Made by a program: the position numbers and the translations under genes. Positions 54,917 to 64,000 of a DNA stretch of 64,000 bases are shown here, piece by piece (the first letter of the stretch is position 1; every line of letters starts with the position of its first letter). The DNA lies in the NCBI GenBank assembly GCA_017991595.1, contig JAGOQJ010000002.1:125386-189385 (forward strand). Direction: 5' to 3'. This DNA is from Candidatus Didemnitutus sp. Its GTDB lineage: Bacteria; Verrucomicrobiota; Verrucomicrobiia; Opitutales; Opitutaceae. A model generated the notes under the pieces. The model was not told the origin of the DNA. It did not search any database and worked only from the letters and a program-made list of their open reading frames with translations.

Positions 54917-55903
54917 ATGAACTTGGAATCGCTCGATTGGGATGTGCTGGACCGGTTGCGCGCGACGTTCCTGTCGGACGCGCGGACCGAGGGACCGTAT
55001 TGGCACACGCTCACCGACCTCGAGTGTTACGACCTCACCTACGCCGAGCGCATCGGGTGGAAATGGGACGCAGTGCTCGACGAGTTGCGGCTGCGCAGCT
55101 GGTCGCCCCCCACCGGCGCCACCGTGCTCGATTGGGGCTGCGGCAGTGGCGTGGCCGGCCGGCGGGTCGCGCGTTTCCTCGGCAGCGGCGCGGCGCAGCT
55201 GGTCGTGCACGATCACTCCGCCCTCGCCATGGACTACGCGGAGTATCGCGCCCGGAAGGTGTTCCCCGCGCTCACGGTCGAGCGGGCCAGTTACCGATTC
55301 CTGCAGGAGGGCGCGATCGACGTGCTCGTCGTCAGCCATGTGTTGAACGAACTCGACGAAGCTGGTCGCGCCGAACTCGCCGGGCTCGTTGCCCGCGCGC
55401 AGGTCATTCTCTGGGTCGAGCCCGGCACGCACGAGGTGAGCCGCGCGCTCGCCGGCTGGCGCGAACGGTTGCGCGACGAAGGCTGGCCCGTCGTCGCCCC
55501 GTGCACGCACGCAGCGGCCTGCGGGCTCTTCGCGCCAGAAAACGAGCGGCACTGGTGTCATTTCTTCGCTTCGCCGCCGCCGGAGATCTTCGCGAATTCC
55601 GAATGGGTGCGCTTCGGCCAGCGGGCCGGCATCGATCTCCGTTCGCTGCCCTACAGTTTCCTCGTGCTCGATCGGCGCGCCAGTGCGCCACCCACCGGGG
55701 TTTCCCGTATTCTCGGCGAGCCTCGCGTCTACAAGGGCTACGCCAAGGTCTTCAACTGCGACGCCACCGGCGTGGCCGAGCTGACCTTGCAACAACGCGT
55801 CGACAAGGCGTTGTTCAAGTCGCTCAAGCGCCCGGACGGACCGCTGCTCTATCGCTGGACGCGCGAGGGCGAGAAGATCAGCGGCGCGGAGAAACTGGTT
55901 TGA
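54917..55903 (+). CDS. Rsm22-like methyltransferase
   Basis: 328 residues. Motif I VLDWGCGSGVAGRRV and HVLNELDEAGRAEL, followed by a Cys/His cluster (CTHAAACGLFAPENERHWCHFF) and a C-terminal RVYKGYAKVFNC. This arrangement matches the Rsm22/METTL17 family associated with the small ribosomal subunit. The frame is open far upstream (to 53189) but only because of GC content; the ATG at 54917 begins recognisable sequence. An extra in-frame start at 54860 is possible. Confidence 0.85.
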   Translation: MNLESLDWDVLDRLRATFLSDARTEGPYWHTLTDLECYDLTYAERIGWKWDAVLDELRLRSWSPPTGATVLDWGCGSGVAGRRVARFLGSGAAQLVVHDHSALAMDYAEYRARKVFPALTVERASYRFLQEGAIDVLVVSHVLNELDEAGRAELAGLVARAQVILWVEPGTHEVSRALAGWRERLRDEGWPVVAPCTHAAACGLFAPENERHWCHFFASPPPEIFANSEWVRFGQRAGIDLRSLPYSFLVLDRRASAPPTGVSRILGEPRVYKGYAKVFNCDATGVAELTLQQRVDKALFKSLKRPDGPLLYRWTREGEKISGAEKLV

Positions 55904-55936
55904 GGGGCATCCGCTGGTCAGCCGATCTAGCGCGCG

Positions 55937-55950
55937 TCCCGTTATTGGGA
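55937..55950. promoter_or_regulatory. Upstream activator palindrome (UAS 4)
   Basis: TCCCGTTATTGGGA, extended to GTCCC-N6-GGGAC. Its centre is exactly 106 bp upstream of the -24 GG of the promoter at 56048. Confidence 0.78.
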
Positions 55951-56047
55951 CGGAAAAATTTCGTTTCCGGTGCCGCCCTTCTGACGAAGGCAAATCACGC
56001 GGGTCGCAGGACATTACCCCGCAATAGTTTAGCCGTCAGCCATTCAC

Positions 56048-56063
56048 TGGCACGCACCGTGCA
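56048..56063 (+). promoter_or_regulatory. Sigma-54 promoter of the solitary ATPase gene
   Basis: TGGCACGCACCGTGCA: GG and GC 10 bp apart, full match to TGGCACG and four of five to TTGCA. Predicted transcription start about 56074, 43 bases before the ATG. Confidence 0.85.
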
Positions 56064-56116
56064 TTTTGGCAGCGCTTGGCGCGGAGCGATTTTGCGCCGC
56101 ACGCCTTTCCCTGATC

Positions 56117-56782
<666 letters not shown>

Positions 56783-56818
56783 CGGCCCGCCGCACGCGGC
56801 GTTCCGGGCAGGGCCACG

Positions 56819-59050
56819 TCACACGAGGCTCATCGGATCGACATCGAGCACTTGGCTGACGTCGTCGGGCCACGGGAAGTCGCTCTGCAAACGCACGAGT
56901 TCGGCCACCGTCTTCGCCGTGCGGGCGGTGAAATACCAGACTTGGTAACGGTATTCGTCCTTCACCTTCTCGATCGGCGCCGGGCTGGGACCGCGGATCT
57001 CAACGAGACTGCCGAGTTCGGCCTCGACGCGCTTCAACCAGTTGTCGGCGTAGAACTTGATCTTCTCGGAGTTCGCCCCGCGGAACAGGTGGTGGATGAG
57101 GTGGCGATACGGCGGGTAGCTGAAGTTCTTGCGCATCGTCAGCTCGGCCTCGGCGAAACCGTCGAAGTCCGCCTTCTTGGCGAACTGGATCGCGTCGGCC
57201 TGCGGCGTGAAGGTTTGCACGACGACCTCGCCCGCCCGGTCGCCGCGGCCGGCGCGGCCGGCGACCTGCACGAGCAGCTGGAAAGTGCGCTCGTTCGCGC
57301 GGAAATCCGGCACGTGCATGGAGAGATCGGCGTCGATGAGGCCGACGAGCGTGACGTTGGGGAAATCGAGTCCCTTGCCGATCATCTGCGTGCCGATGAG
57401 GATATCGATCTTGCCGGCGCGGAAATCACCGAGGATCTGGCGGAAGCGGTGCTTCTTCGCCATGGTGTCGGCGTCCATGCGTTCGAGGCGCGCGCGCGGC
57501 AGCACGCGGCGCACCGACTCCTCCACACGCTGCGTGCCGAGGCCGCGCCAACGGATCTCGGGCGAGGCGCATTGCGGGCAACGCGCCGGGGCGCCGCGCT
57601 CGTGGCCGCAGAGGTGGCACTTCAGCGTCTCGTCGGCGCGGTGGTAAGTCATCGTCACGCTGCAATGCGGGCATTGCTCCACATGGCCGCACTTGCGGCA
57701 GAGCATGCTCGAGGAGTAGCCGCGGCGGTTGATGAAGAGGATCGTCTGCTCCCGGCGTTCGAAGCGCTGGTGCATGTGGTCGACGAGCAGGCGCGAGAGC
57801 GTCACGAGCCCGCGCTGCCGCATCGCCTCGATGCGCATGTCGACGATCTGGATGTTGGGCAGCTTGCGGTCGTCCACGCGCTTGGTCAGGCGATCCTCGC
57901 GGTATTTGCCTGCGCTGACATTCGCGACCGATTCAAGCGAAGGCGTGGCCGAGCCGAGCACGCAGACGGCGTGGGCGAGCTTGGCGCGATAGACCGCGAC
58001 GTCGCGGCCGTGGTAGCGCGGGGTCTCGTCCTGCTTGTAGGCGGGCTCGTGTTCCTCATCGACGACGATGAGCCGCAAGTCGCGCACGGGAGCAAAGACC
58101 GCCGAGCGCGCGCCAACCACGACGCGCGCCTGCCCAGATGCGAGTGCGTTCCACCCGTCGAGCCGCTCGCCTTCGCTGAGGTGGCTGTGCCAGACGACCG
58201 TGCGATGGCCCGCCGCCTCGAAACGCCCGCGCAGGCGCGCGACCGTCTGTGGCGTGAGCGCCACTTCGGGCACGAGGTAGATCGCGCTGCCGCCGGCAGC
58301 GAGCACGGTCTCGACCGCGTGCAGATAGACCTCGGTCTTGCCGGAACCGGTGACGCCGTTGAGCAGGTGCGCGGCGAACTTGCCGCGCTCGAGGCTGGCG
58401 CCGATGGCGGCGACCACGGCGGCCTGCTCGTCATTCAGCACCGGCGGCTTGACGGCCACGACTTCACCATCGGCCCAACTGTCGGCGTAGGCGACGCGCT
58501 CCACGTGGCGCGCTTCCTCGCGGACCCAGCCGGCCTTGACCAACGCGTTCACGACCGCGGCCGTGGCGTCGAGCCGGGAGAGCACGAGGGATTTTTTGAC
58601 CGGGCGGAACTGTTGCTGCAGGAACGCGAGGAGCTTGGCCTGTTTCGGGGCCCGCCGGGCGAGCGCGGCGGCGTCCTCCGCCGGCAATTCGCGGGCGAGC
58701 GCGAGGTATTTTTCCTGTTTGAAACGGGCGCCGGAGCGCACGGCGCCGGGGATCATCGTCTCCAACACCGACTCCATCCGCGATGCATAATAAGTGTGCA
58801 TCCAGCGCGCCAGTTCGAGCAGGTCGGGCGTCAGCGCTGGGAAGTCGTGCAACACGCCAAGGATCGGCTTGAGGCGCGCCGCCGGAACATCCGGCACGGC
58901 GTCCATCGCCAGCACGAGCCCGAGGGTGTGACGGGAGCCGAGCGGGATGCGCACCATCGAGCCCGCCTGCACGCCGGCACGCAAAGTCTCCGGCACGAGG
59001 TAGTGCAGGAGCTTGTCGAAGCCCGCGAGCGGTTGGACGGCCACAATCAT
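56819..59050 (-). CDS. priA: Primosomal protein N', replication restart helicase
   Basis: 743 residues. Restarts stalled replication forks by loading the replisome. N-terminal DNA-binding domain ([15 protein letters not shown]), Walker [17 protein letters not shown] motif in [12 protein letters not shown], a zinc-binding insert with eight Cys (CRKCG...CPHC...CHLCG...CPQC) and motifs V/VI ([27 protein letters not shown]). The start ATG at 59050 gives the usual beginning; an upstream GTG would add 34 residues. Divergent from the Fur-family gene. Confidence 0.97.
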   Translation of the reverse strand: MIVAVQPLAGFDKLLHYLVPETLRAGVQAGSMVRIPLGSRHTLGLVLAMDAVPDVPAARLKPILGVLHDFPALTPDLLELARWMHTYYASRMESVLETMIPGAVRSGARFKQEKYLALARELPAEDAAALARRAPKQAKLLAFLQQQFRPVKKSLVLSRLDATAAVVNALVKAGWVREEARHVERVAYADSWADGEVVAVKPPVLNDEQAAVVAAIGASLERGKFAAHLLNGVTGSGKTEVYLHAVETVLAAGGSAIYLVPEVALTPQTVARLRGRFEAAGHRTVVWHSHLSEGERLDGWNALASGQARVVVGARSAVFAPVRDLRLIVVDEEHEPAYKQDETPRYHGRDVAVYRAKLAHAVCVLGSATPSLESVANVSAGKYREDRLTKRVDDRKLPNIQIVDMRIEAMRQRGLVTLSRLLVDHMHQRFERREQTILFINRRGYSSSMLCRKCGHVEQCPHCSVTMTYHRADETLKCHLCGHERGAPARCPQCASPEIRWRGLGTQRVEESVRRVLPRARLERMDADTMAKKHRFRQILGDFRAGKIDILIGTQMIGKGLDFPNVTLVGLIDADLSMHVPDFRANERTFQLLVQVAGRAGRGDRAGEVVVQTFTPQADAIQFAKKADFDGFAEAELTMRKNFSYPPYRHLIHHLFRGANSEKIKFYADNWLKRVEAELGSLVEIRGPSPAPIEKVKDEYRYQVWYFTARTAKTVAELVRLQSDFPWPDDVSQVLDVDPMSLV

Positions 59051-59159
59051 CGCGTCAGGTGTTGGGCCGGGCGCGGGGCGAGGCAACGCGTTTCCTGCCG
59101 CAAACGCTGCGCGGTGTTCCGCGTTGACAGTCGGAAACGCCACCCGTGACACTGCACCT

Positions 59160-59621
59160 GTGAGCGTCGCCGACTCCCGCGAAAAATTCCAAGCCTACCT
59201 GAGCCAAAAAGGGCTTCGCGTGACCAATCAGCGCCTGGCCATCTTCGACGCCGCCTTCGCGCAGAAGGAGCATTTCACCGCCGAGCAGCTGCTCGAGCAC
59301 GCCCGGGCGATCGACGACTCGGTTTCCCGCGCCACCGTTTACCGCACGCTCCCGATCATGACCGAGAGCGCGCTGCTCCGCGAAGTCGACATCGGCAAGG
59401 GCGAGAAATACTACCTGCCCGCGACCGGCGGCACGCAGGTGGCGCAGGTCGTCTGCGTCGATTGCGACCGTATCTACGAAATCAGTGCGCCGTTCATGGA
59501 ATGGTATGGTAGCACCGTCTCGTCGAAGCTCGGCCTGAAACCCATCTCCCAGCGCCTGCAAGTCAGCGCCCAGTGCATCGCGTTCCGCGAACGCGGCACC
59601 TGCCCGAACCGCTCCCGCTGA
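59160..59621 (+). CDS. Fur-family transcriptional regulator, atypical metal site
   Basis: 153 residues from a GTG start. Winged-helix DNA-binding domain ([30 protein letters not shown]), then the dimerisation domain with [10 protein letters not shown] (Cys99, Cys102) and later Cys139 and Cys148. The His-rich HHDH-like stretch that normally precedes the first CxxC is replaced by GTQVAQVV, so the regulatory metal site is altered. It could be a Fur, Zur or PerR variant; the metal cannot be called. A TPR gene follows after 3 bp. Confidence 0.9.
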   Translation: MSVADSREKFQAYLSQKGLRVTNQRLAIFDAAFAQKEHFTAEQLLEHARAIDDSVSRATVYRTLPIMTESALLREVDIGKGEKYYLPATGGTQVAQVVCVDCDRIYEISAPFMEWYGSTVSSKLGLKPISQRLQVSAQCIAFRERGTCPNRSR

Positions 59622-59624
59622 ACC

Positions 59625-60020
59625 ATGTCCCGACCGCCCAAGAGCGATCCGGCCTTCGAGATCACTTTCTTCGAATCCGTCCACCGGCGCTGTCCGAAAT
59701 ACGTCGACGTCATCGAACTGCTCGGCGGTCTCTACACCAAGACCGGGCGCATCGCCGACGGTTTGAAGATGGATCGCAAGCTCGTGCGCCTGCGGCCGAC
59801 CAACGCCACGGCCCACTACAACCTCGCGTGCAGCCTCGCGCTCAGCAACCGCCCGCTCGACGCGCTCGAGACGCTGGCGACGGCGCTGCAGCACGGCTAC
59901 GATGACTACGAGTGGATGCGCCAAGACCCCGATTTGCAGAGCCTGAAGGCCGACCCGGAATTCCTGCGTCTGCTCGCGCTCGCCAAGGCGCAGTCCAAGC
60001 CGCGGCGCTCCAAGCGATGA
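59625..60020 (+). CDS. TPR-repeat protein
   Basis: 131 residues. At least two tetratricopeptide units (YVDVIELLGGLYTKTGRIAD, AHYNLACSLALSNRPLDAL) followed by a basic tail (KPRRSKR). Such proteins mediate protein-protein contacts; no signal peptide. Three bases separate it from the Fur-family gene, so the two are translated from one message. Confidence 0.88.
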   Translation: MSRPPKSDPAFEITFFESVHRRCPKYVDVIELLGGLYTKTGRIADGLKMDRKLVRLRPTNATAHYNLACSLALSNRPLDALETLATALQHGYDDYEWMRQDPDLQSLKADPEFLRLLALAKAQSKPRRSKR

Positions 60021-60080
60021 GGTTGCGGCTCAGCGTCGCCGCGTGCGACTGACGCGGGTCCCCTGCCCGCTCTGCGCCGT

Positions 60081-61097
60081 TTAACGCAGGCCAAAGACGA
60101 GTTGCAGCATCGTCGTGAGGTCGCTGCCGGGCTCGTAGCCGCCGCGCCGGGGTTTGACGAGTTGCTTGCACCGCGTGGCGCGCGTGAGCGCGGCATCGGC
60201 CCAGACGACCTGCGCCGTGCCGGTGCGTTGCCCGGAGATTTCCTGAGCAGAAAGCGGCGTCCACGCGAAAGGGACGCCCGTCGCGTTGCACTCGACTTCC
60301 CAACCGCCCAAGATGCCGCGGATCGGTTTACGCAACAGAGCCGGATAACGCTGGATGAAATCCGGCACGCGGGCCGTCGCGACGCGCACGCGCACGACTG
60401 CACGCTGCTGGTCGAAGTATTGGCGGAAATCGTCGACGCGGCCCGTGCGCCACTGCCGCAGGAAATCGAGTGGATCGATGCCCATCAGATTCATGCCGTT
60501 GTAGCGGCCGTGCTGGTTCGGGCTGCCGAATTTTCGCCACGCATACCAACCTTGGAAATCGTCGGTCAACCGGAGCCCGATCTCGAAATGCAGGTGCGCG
60601 CGGTCCTTCGGGATCGCGTAGCCACCCGCGCTGCGACCCATGACGCCGAGCACCTGCCCCTTGAGCATGCGCGAGCCGGGCACCACACCAGTCCGGATGC
60701 TGGCCAAGTGCGCGTAGAGCGTGTAAACCGCCGGCGACTGGTCCGGATGCTCCATCACGATGTAGCGACCGTAGCTGCTGCGCCCCGGTGAACTGCTGAC
60801 GTGACGCACGATGCCGTCCATCGCAGCGAACACCAGGTCGGTCGCTTCACCGCGGCGATCGCGCCCGGTCGGCTGGATGTCGAGGCCTTCGTGGAACTGA
60901 GTGCCGCCGCTGCGCACGCAACCGAAAAGCCCTGACTCCGGATCACCAGAGACGGTGTGCTGCACGAAGTCGGCGAGTCGCCCGCTGGTCCACGCCTTGT
61001 TCGGCGCGGGAAACACGATCTCGGTGCGGCCCGCGGCCAGTTCCGAGGCAGACACCAACGCCAGCAACAGGACGAGACGGGCAACGCGACGCATCAT
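60081..61097 (-). CDS. M23-family peptidase, exported
   Basis: 338 residues. Signal peptide (to about residue 22), then a LytM/M23 domain: zinc ligands His69 and Asp73 in FHEGLD and the HLHFE pair near residue 168. It probably cleaves peptidoglycan cross-bridges or stems in the periplasm. The roughly 130-residue C-terminal part is not recognised. Its start overlaps the stop of the lipoprotein gene as ATGA, third member of a hemW-led operon. Confidence 0.9.
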   Translation of the reverse strand: MMRRVARLVLLLALVSASELAAGRTEIVFPAPNKAWTSGRLADFVQHTVSGDPESGLFGCVRSGGTQFHEGLDIQPTGRDRRGEATDLVFAAMDGIVRHVSSSPGRSSYGRYIVMEHPDQSPAVYTLYAHLASIRTGVVPGSRMLKGQVLGVMGRSAGGYAIPKDRAHLHFEIGLRLTDDFQGWYAWRKFGSPNQHGRYNGMNLMGIDPLDFLRQWRTGRVDDFRQYFDQQRAVVRVRVATARVPDFIQRYPALLRKPIRGILGGWEVECNATGVPFAWTPLSAQEISGQRTGTAQVVWADAALTRATRCKQLVKPRRGGYEPGSDLTTMLQLVFGLR

Positions 61098-61648
61098 GAC
61101 TTACGGGCCTTGCGGGCCGCGGCCGCGACGTCGGCGGCGGTGAGTTTCAACCGTTCCACGAGCGGCGCGAGTTCCTCGTCGGGCAGTTCGAGGAAGATGA
61201 GTATGACGCCGTCGGCGATCGCCGCGTCGATCGGGCGCGCACCGACGACCTGATCGTTAAGCGAGAGGACGAGGCGGCGGCCGAGAGAGACGACGGAAAA
61301 TCGATAGAGGTCGCGCGCGGCCGCGGGCGTGAGCTGGAGCATCAGGCAACGACCGAGCTCAACCTGCGCCACCTCGGCGTTGACGATGTCGTATTCGACG
61401 AGCACAGGGCGCGGCGCGACATTGATGGTGAGCCCGCTGCGAGGGAGCGTCACGCCGATTCCCGCCTCGCCGCGCTTGGCTTCGAGAAAAAGGCGCGCGA
61501 CGAGCGGCTCGTAAGGCGTGGGCGAGACCGAGCGCGTGGTGTTGCAACCGGCGAGCAGCGCGAGGGCGCAGACGGCGAGCAGCCCGCGCAACGGCGCCCA
61601 ACGGCACGGGACGGCGGGGCGGATCACGTCAGCGGAGCAGCTCGTCAT
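61094..61648 (-). CDS. Lipoprotein with SecD-head-like domain
   Basis: 184 residues. A lipobox LLAGC puts the lipidated Cys at residue 35. The segment about 85-165 (LMLQLTPAAARDLYRFSVVSLGRRLVLSLNDQVVGA...) resembles the periplasmic head repeat of SecD (LxLT-x-A-A ... V-G-x-x-L-x-x-x-L-N/D-x-x-V); this is pattern recognition only. Both ends overlap neighbours by ATGA, indicating tight coupling between hemW and the M23 peptidase. Confidence 0.78.
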   Translation of the reverse strand: MTSCSADVIRPAVPCRWAPLRGLLAVCALALLAGCNTTRSVSPTPYEPLVARLFLEAKRGEAGIGVTLPRSGLTINVAPRPVLVEYDIVNAEVAQVELGRCLMLQLTPAAARDLYRFSVVSLGRRLVLSLNDQVVGARPIDAAIADGVILIFLELPDEELAPLVERLKLTAADVAAAARKARKS

Positions 61649-62868
61649 GGGCGGTCAGCCTTTGGTTCGTCAGCGAAGGCTTCAAGAATTTCCGCACCGA
61701 CGGCGTCGGCCACGAGGCGTCCGCGCGGCGTGAGGCGGATGCGTCCCTCAGGGGAATCGAGCAGCAGGCCTTCGAGCAGCAGCTTGGGCAGCAGATCGAG
61801 CAGGCCGTCCCAGGCCGGCGTCGGGAAACGACGCTGCAATTCCGGGAGCGACACGCCTTCGTTCATGCGCAGGCCGAAGATGACAGCGTCGGCGCCGAGC
61901 AGCTCGGCCGTGAGCGCGGTGCGATCCGCGGTGCTGCGCCGGCCCGCCGCGAGGTCCGCGTGCCATTGCGTGAGGTCGGAGGGATTGGACGAGCGCCAGC
62001 CGGCAAATTGCGACGCGCCGGACGGACCGAAGCCGATCCACTCGTGCATGCGCCAAGTGTTGAGATTGTGCCAGCAGATGTGGCCCGGACGGGCGAAGTT
62101 CGAGACCTCGTATTGCGCGAAGCCGGCCGCCGCGAGGTATTCCCAGGTGCGCAGGTAGAACGCTGCCTCCTTGTCCGCATCGAGCTTCACCTTGCCCTGC
62201 GAGAGCTTCACCCACAACGCGGTGTCCTCCTCGAAAGTCAGGCAATAAGTCGAGAGATGGTCGGGCGCGAGGCGCATGGCCTCGTCGAGATCGGCGCGCC
62301 ACTGGGCCTCTTGTTGCCCGGGCAGGGCGAACATCAGGTCGAGATTCACGCTGGCGAAGCCCACCTCGCGCAGCAGGTCGTAGGCGCGGTAGATCTGCTT
62401 GGGCGTGTGCTGCCGACCCAGTGCGTCGAGCAGCGCGGCATCGAAACTCTGCACGCCCATCGAGATGCGCGTGACTCCAAGCGCCTTCAGCACCTCAAGC
62501 CGCTCCTTCGTCACCGTGGCCGGCGCCATTTCCACGCTCCACTCCGTCGGTGCTGTCGCGCCGCAGAAATCCAGCATGGCGCGGCCGAGTTGTTCCAGTT
62601 CGCCGGCGCGCAACAGGCCCGGCGTGCCGCCGCCCCAGAACGCGGTCTCGACGGCCCGACCGCCCCGGTCGACGAGGCGTGCCTCGTCCGCGATAGCCGT
62701 GAGGTAGCGCGGCACCGCATCGGCCTTGGGCACAGTCTGGTAGAAGGCGCAGAAATCACAGGTGGTCGCGCAGAAAGGCACGTGCACATAGACCCCGAGC
62801 GGCACGGCCGCGGGCTGCGCCGGGGGCTGCGTCCTAGACTTTTCTTGCGCTGTGAGGAACCCGGCCAT
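61645..62868 (-). CDS. hemW: Radical SAM heme chaperone HemW
   Basis: 407 residues. CxxxCxxC cluster motif at Cys33, Cys37, Cys40 (CATTCDFC), then FWGGGTPGLL, VTRISMGVQSFDAALLDALGR, VNLDLMFALPGQ and HLSTYCLTFEEDT, all characteristic of HemW (formerly called an oxygen-independent coproporphyrinogen oxidase-like protein). It is thought to insert heme. A C-terminal HemN-like domain is present. First gene of a coupled three-gene operon, divergent from the lipoprotein at 62930. Confidence 0.94.
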   Translation of the reverse strand: MAGFLTAQEKSRTQPPAQPAAVPLGVYVHVPFCATTCDFCAFYQTVPKADAVPRYLTAIADEARLVDRGGRAVETAFWGGGTPGLLRAGELEQLGRAMLDFCGATAPTEWSVEMAPATVTKERLEVLKALGVTRISMGVQSFDAALLDALGRQHTPKQIYRAYDLLREVGFASVNLDLMFALPGQQEAQWRADLDEAMRLAPDHLSTYCLTFEEDTALWVKLSQGKVKLDADKEAAFYLRTWEYLAAAGFAQYEVSNFARPGHICWHNLNTWRMHEWIGFGPSGASQFAGWRSSNPSDLTQWHADLAAGRRSTADRTALTAELLGADAVIFGLRMNEGVSLPELQRRFPTPAWDGLLDLLPKLLLEGLLLDSPEGRIRLTPRGRLVADAVGAEILEAFADEPKADRP

Positions 62869-62929
62869 TAGAACTGCGTCAATTTACGACCAGCCAACGG
62901 CCTGCGAGGCCGGGCGCAATCCGTTTCCC

Positions 62930-63847
62930 ATGCAACTCACCAAATCCCTTTTTCCGGGCCGACTGCTGCCGCTCCTCGGCACGTTGCTCGCCGCTTGGCT
63001 CCTCACCGGTTGCCAGACGCTGACGATCACGAACATGACGCCCGACACGGTGCCGGCGAACCCGTCGCAGATCTACACGATCACGGCGAGCTTCGCCCCG
63101 ACGACGCCCAACATCGATCCGGACTCCGTGCAGCCGCGCATCATCATCGACGGCCAATCCTTCCCGATGACGCGCAGCACCGCCGCGCATGTGTGGGAGT
63201 TCGAATACCAGTTGCCCGTCGGGCGCACGCAGGCGGCCTACTATTTCCTCGTCGAGTATAAACCCAAGGACGTCGCGCCGACCTCCACGCCCATCGAAGC
63301 CACTTCGGACCTGCAACGCCTGAACGTCGCCGGCCGCTATGTGCTCCGCCCGGAGGCGAGCCGCGCCCCGATCGGTGCGCGCGTCAGCGTGCTCGGTGCG
63401 GGCTTCACGCCGCAGGATGTCGTCTATTTCGACACCACGCCCACGCGAACAGTGTTCGAGTCGCCGAGCTCGCTCAGCTTCTTCGTCCCCTCCGTGGAGA
63501 CCGGTCGCAATTACCAGCTGCGCGTCAGCGGTGGCGGCGTGGCGCTGATGGTCGGTTCGTTCCGCGTCGACGCGATCAGCTTCAGCGTCTCGCCCTCCTC
63601 GCTCTCGCTGCGCAGCGGCGAGCAACAGGCCCTCACCTTCACCATCCCGCAAGCCGCGCCCGCCGGTGGCATGCTGATCGATGTGACGACTGACGTTCCT
63701 GAGAGCGTCGTCATGCCCGAAGTCATCATCCCCGCCGGCCAGCTCAGTGTTACCATCCCGGTGCAAGGCGGTCGGCCCGGCAACGGCGCGCTCTACTTCA
63801 AGAGCAGCGCCGGTGAAGGCAGCGTGCCCGTGACGGTCACGCGTTGA
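62930..63847 (+). CDS. Lipoprotein with IPT/Ig-like domains
   Basis: 305 residues. Signal peptide ending in LLTGC with the lipidated Cys at residue 28. The rest is beta-rich: an N-terminal Ig-like segment, an IPT/TIG-like segment (ARVSVLGAGFTPQDVVYF) and a C-terminal Ig-like segment (VSPSSLSLRSGEQQALTFTI). Probably anchored in the outer membrane. No catalytic motif. The ATG at 62930 is the first that yields a lipoprotein signal; a terminator follows the gene. Confidence 0.85.
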   Translation: MQLTKSLFPGRLLPLLGTLLAAWLLTGCQTLTITNMTPDTVPANPSQIYTITASFAPTTPNIDPDSVQPRIIIDGQSFPMTRSTAAHVWEFEYQLPVGRTQAAYYFLVEYKPKDVAPTSTPIEATSDLQRLNVAGRYVLRPEASRAPIGARVSVLGAGFTPQDVVYFDTTPTRTVFESPSSLSFFVPSVETGRNYQLRVSGGGVALMVGSFRVDAISFSVSPSSLSLRSGEQQALTFTIPQAAPAGGMLIDVTTDVPESVVMPEVIIPAGQLSVTIPVQGGRPGNGALYFKSSAGEGSVPVTVTR

Positions 63848-63871
63848 GGCGGCACTAGCTTCCCTAATCCG

Positions 63872-63900
63872 AGCGCGCGGTTTGCCACCGCGCGCTTTTT
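63872..63900 (+). terminator. Rho-independent terminator of the IPT lipoprotein gene
   Basis: 9-bp stem AGCGCGCGG / CCGCGCGCT with a 7-base loop followed by a T tract, 25 bp past the stop codon. Confidence 0.92.
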
Positions 63901-63988
63901 GTTGCCTGTCGGCCTGCGCGACACGCGTCTTGACCGGGAAAAGCGTTGCCCGGCAGGCGACGCGGCCCACGCTCGCGTTTTTCTCCGC

Positions 63989-64000
63989 ATGAGCTCCGCC
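63989..64000 (+). CDS. Possible start of a gene cut by the right edge
   Basis: An ATG at 63989 opens M-S-S-A and runs off the window after four codons. It follows a terminator by 89 bp in a position where a gene would be expected. Nothing more can be said. Confidence 0.25.

Noticed and set aside
53189-55903. 904-codon plus-strand open frame
   Set aside because: Only its last 328 codons (from 54917) match a protein family; the rest is an out-of-frame reading of permease copy 8 and the first methyltransferase.

Overview
The window is a high-GC, gene-dense chromosomal segment. Gene content and style fit a Gram-negative bacterium of the Verrucomicrobia, most likely Opitutaceae; this is inferred from the ADOP-type permeases, the mix of lipoproteins and the weak Shine-Dalgarno signals, and no rRNA was available to test it. 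No tRNA, rRNA, CRISPR array, insertion sequence or phage gene was found. No gene-free stretch exceeds 300 bases.

Region 1 (1-16.9 kb) is housekeeping: an ABC ATPase fragment, acylphosphatase, uvrB, a glutamate dehydrogenase, a Na+/H+ antiporter coupled to a SerB-like phosphatase, zinc-independent-type ribosomal proteins L36 and L31, an amtB-P-II ammonium operon, YqgE, dCMP deaminase, a Nif3-like protein, aroQ, a NusG-like factor, an outer-membrane-type protein, pgpA-pgsA and coaD. Region 2 (17-20.4 kb) is one large tricorn-type protease.

Region 3 (20.6-56.8 kb) is the notable part. It holds a MacA/ATPase/MacB-type export operon and a sigma-54 response regulator with its histidine kinase. A second adaptor and ATPase are followed by five long duplicated permeases (ADOP/MacB family) and a DUF4097-like exported protein. 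A second permease group has three more permeases and two small single-span membrane proteins, and a solitary MacB-type ATPase lies further on. A NADP-type glutamate dehydrogenase and two methyltransferases are interspersed.

Reading the intergenic DNA gives four near-consensus sigma-54 promoters (TGGCAYG-N4-KTGCR), in front of a small membrane protein next to the regulator pair, the adaptor operon, the second permease group and the solitary ATPase. Each is preceded by a palindrome TCCC-N6-GGGA. In three cases the palindrome centre lies exactly 106 bp upstream of the -24 GG; in the fourth the distance is 119 bp. The simplest model is a local regulon: the encoded kinase senses an envelope cue, the NtrC-type regulator binds the palindromes and sigma-54 RNA polymerase switches on all the permease groups together.

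Region 4 (56.8-64 kb) returns to housekeeping: priA, a Fur-family regulator lacking the usual His cluster, a TPR protein, an ATGA-coupled hemW/lipoprotein/M23-peptidase operon and an IPT/Ig-like lipoprotein.
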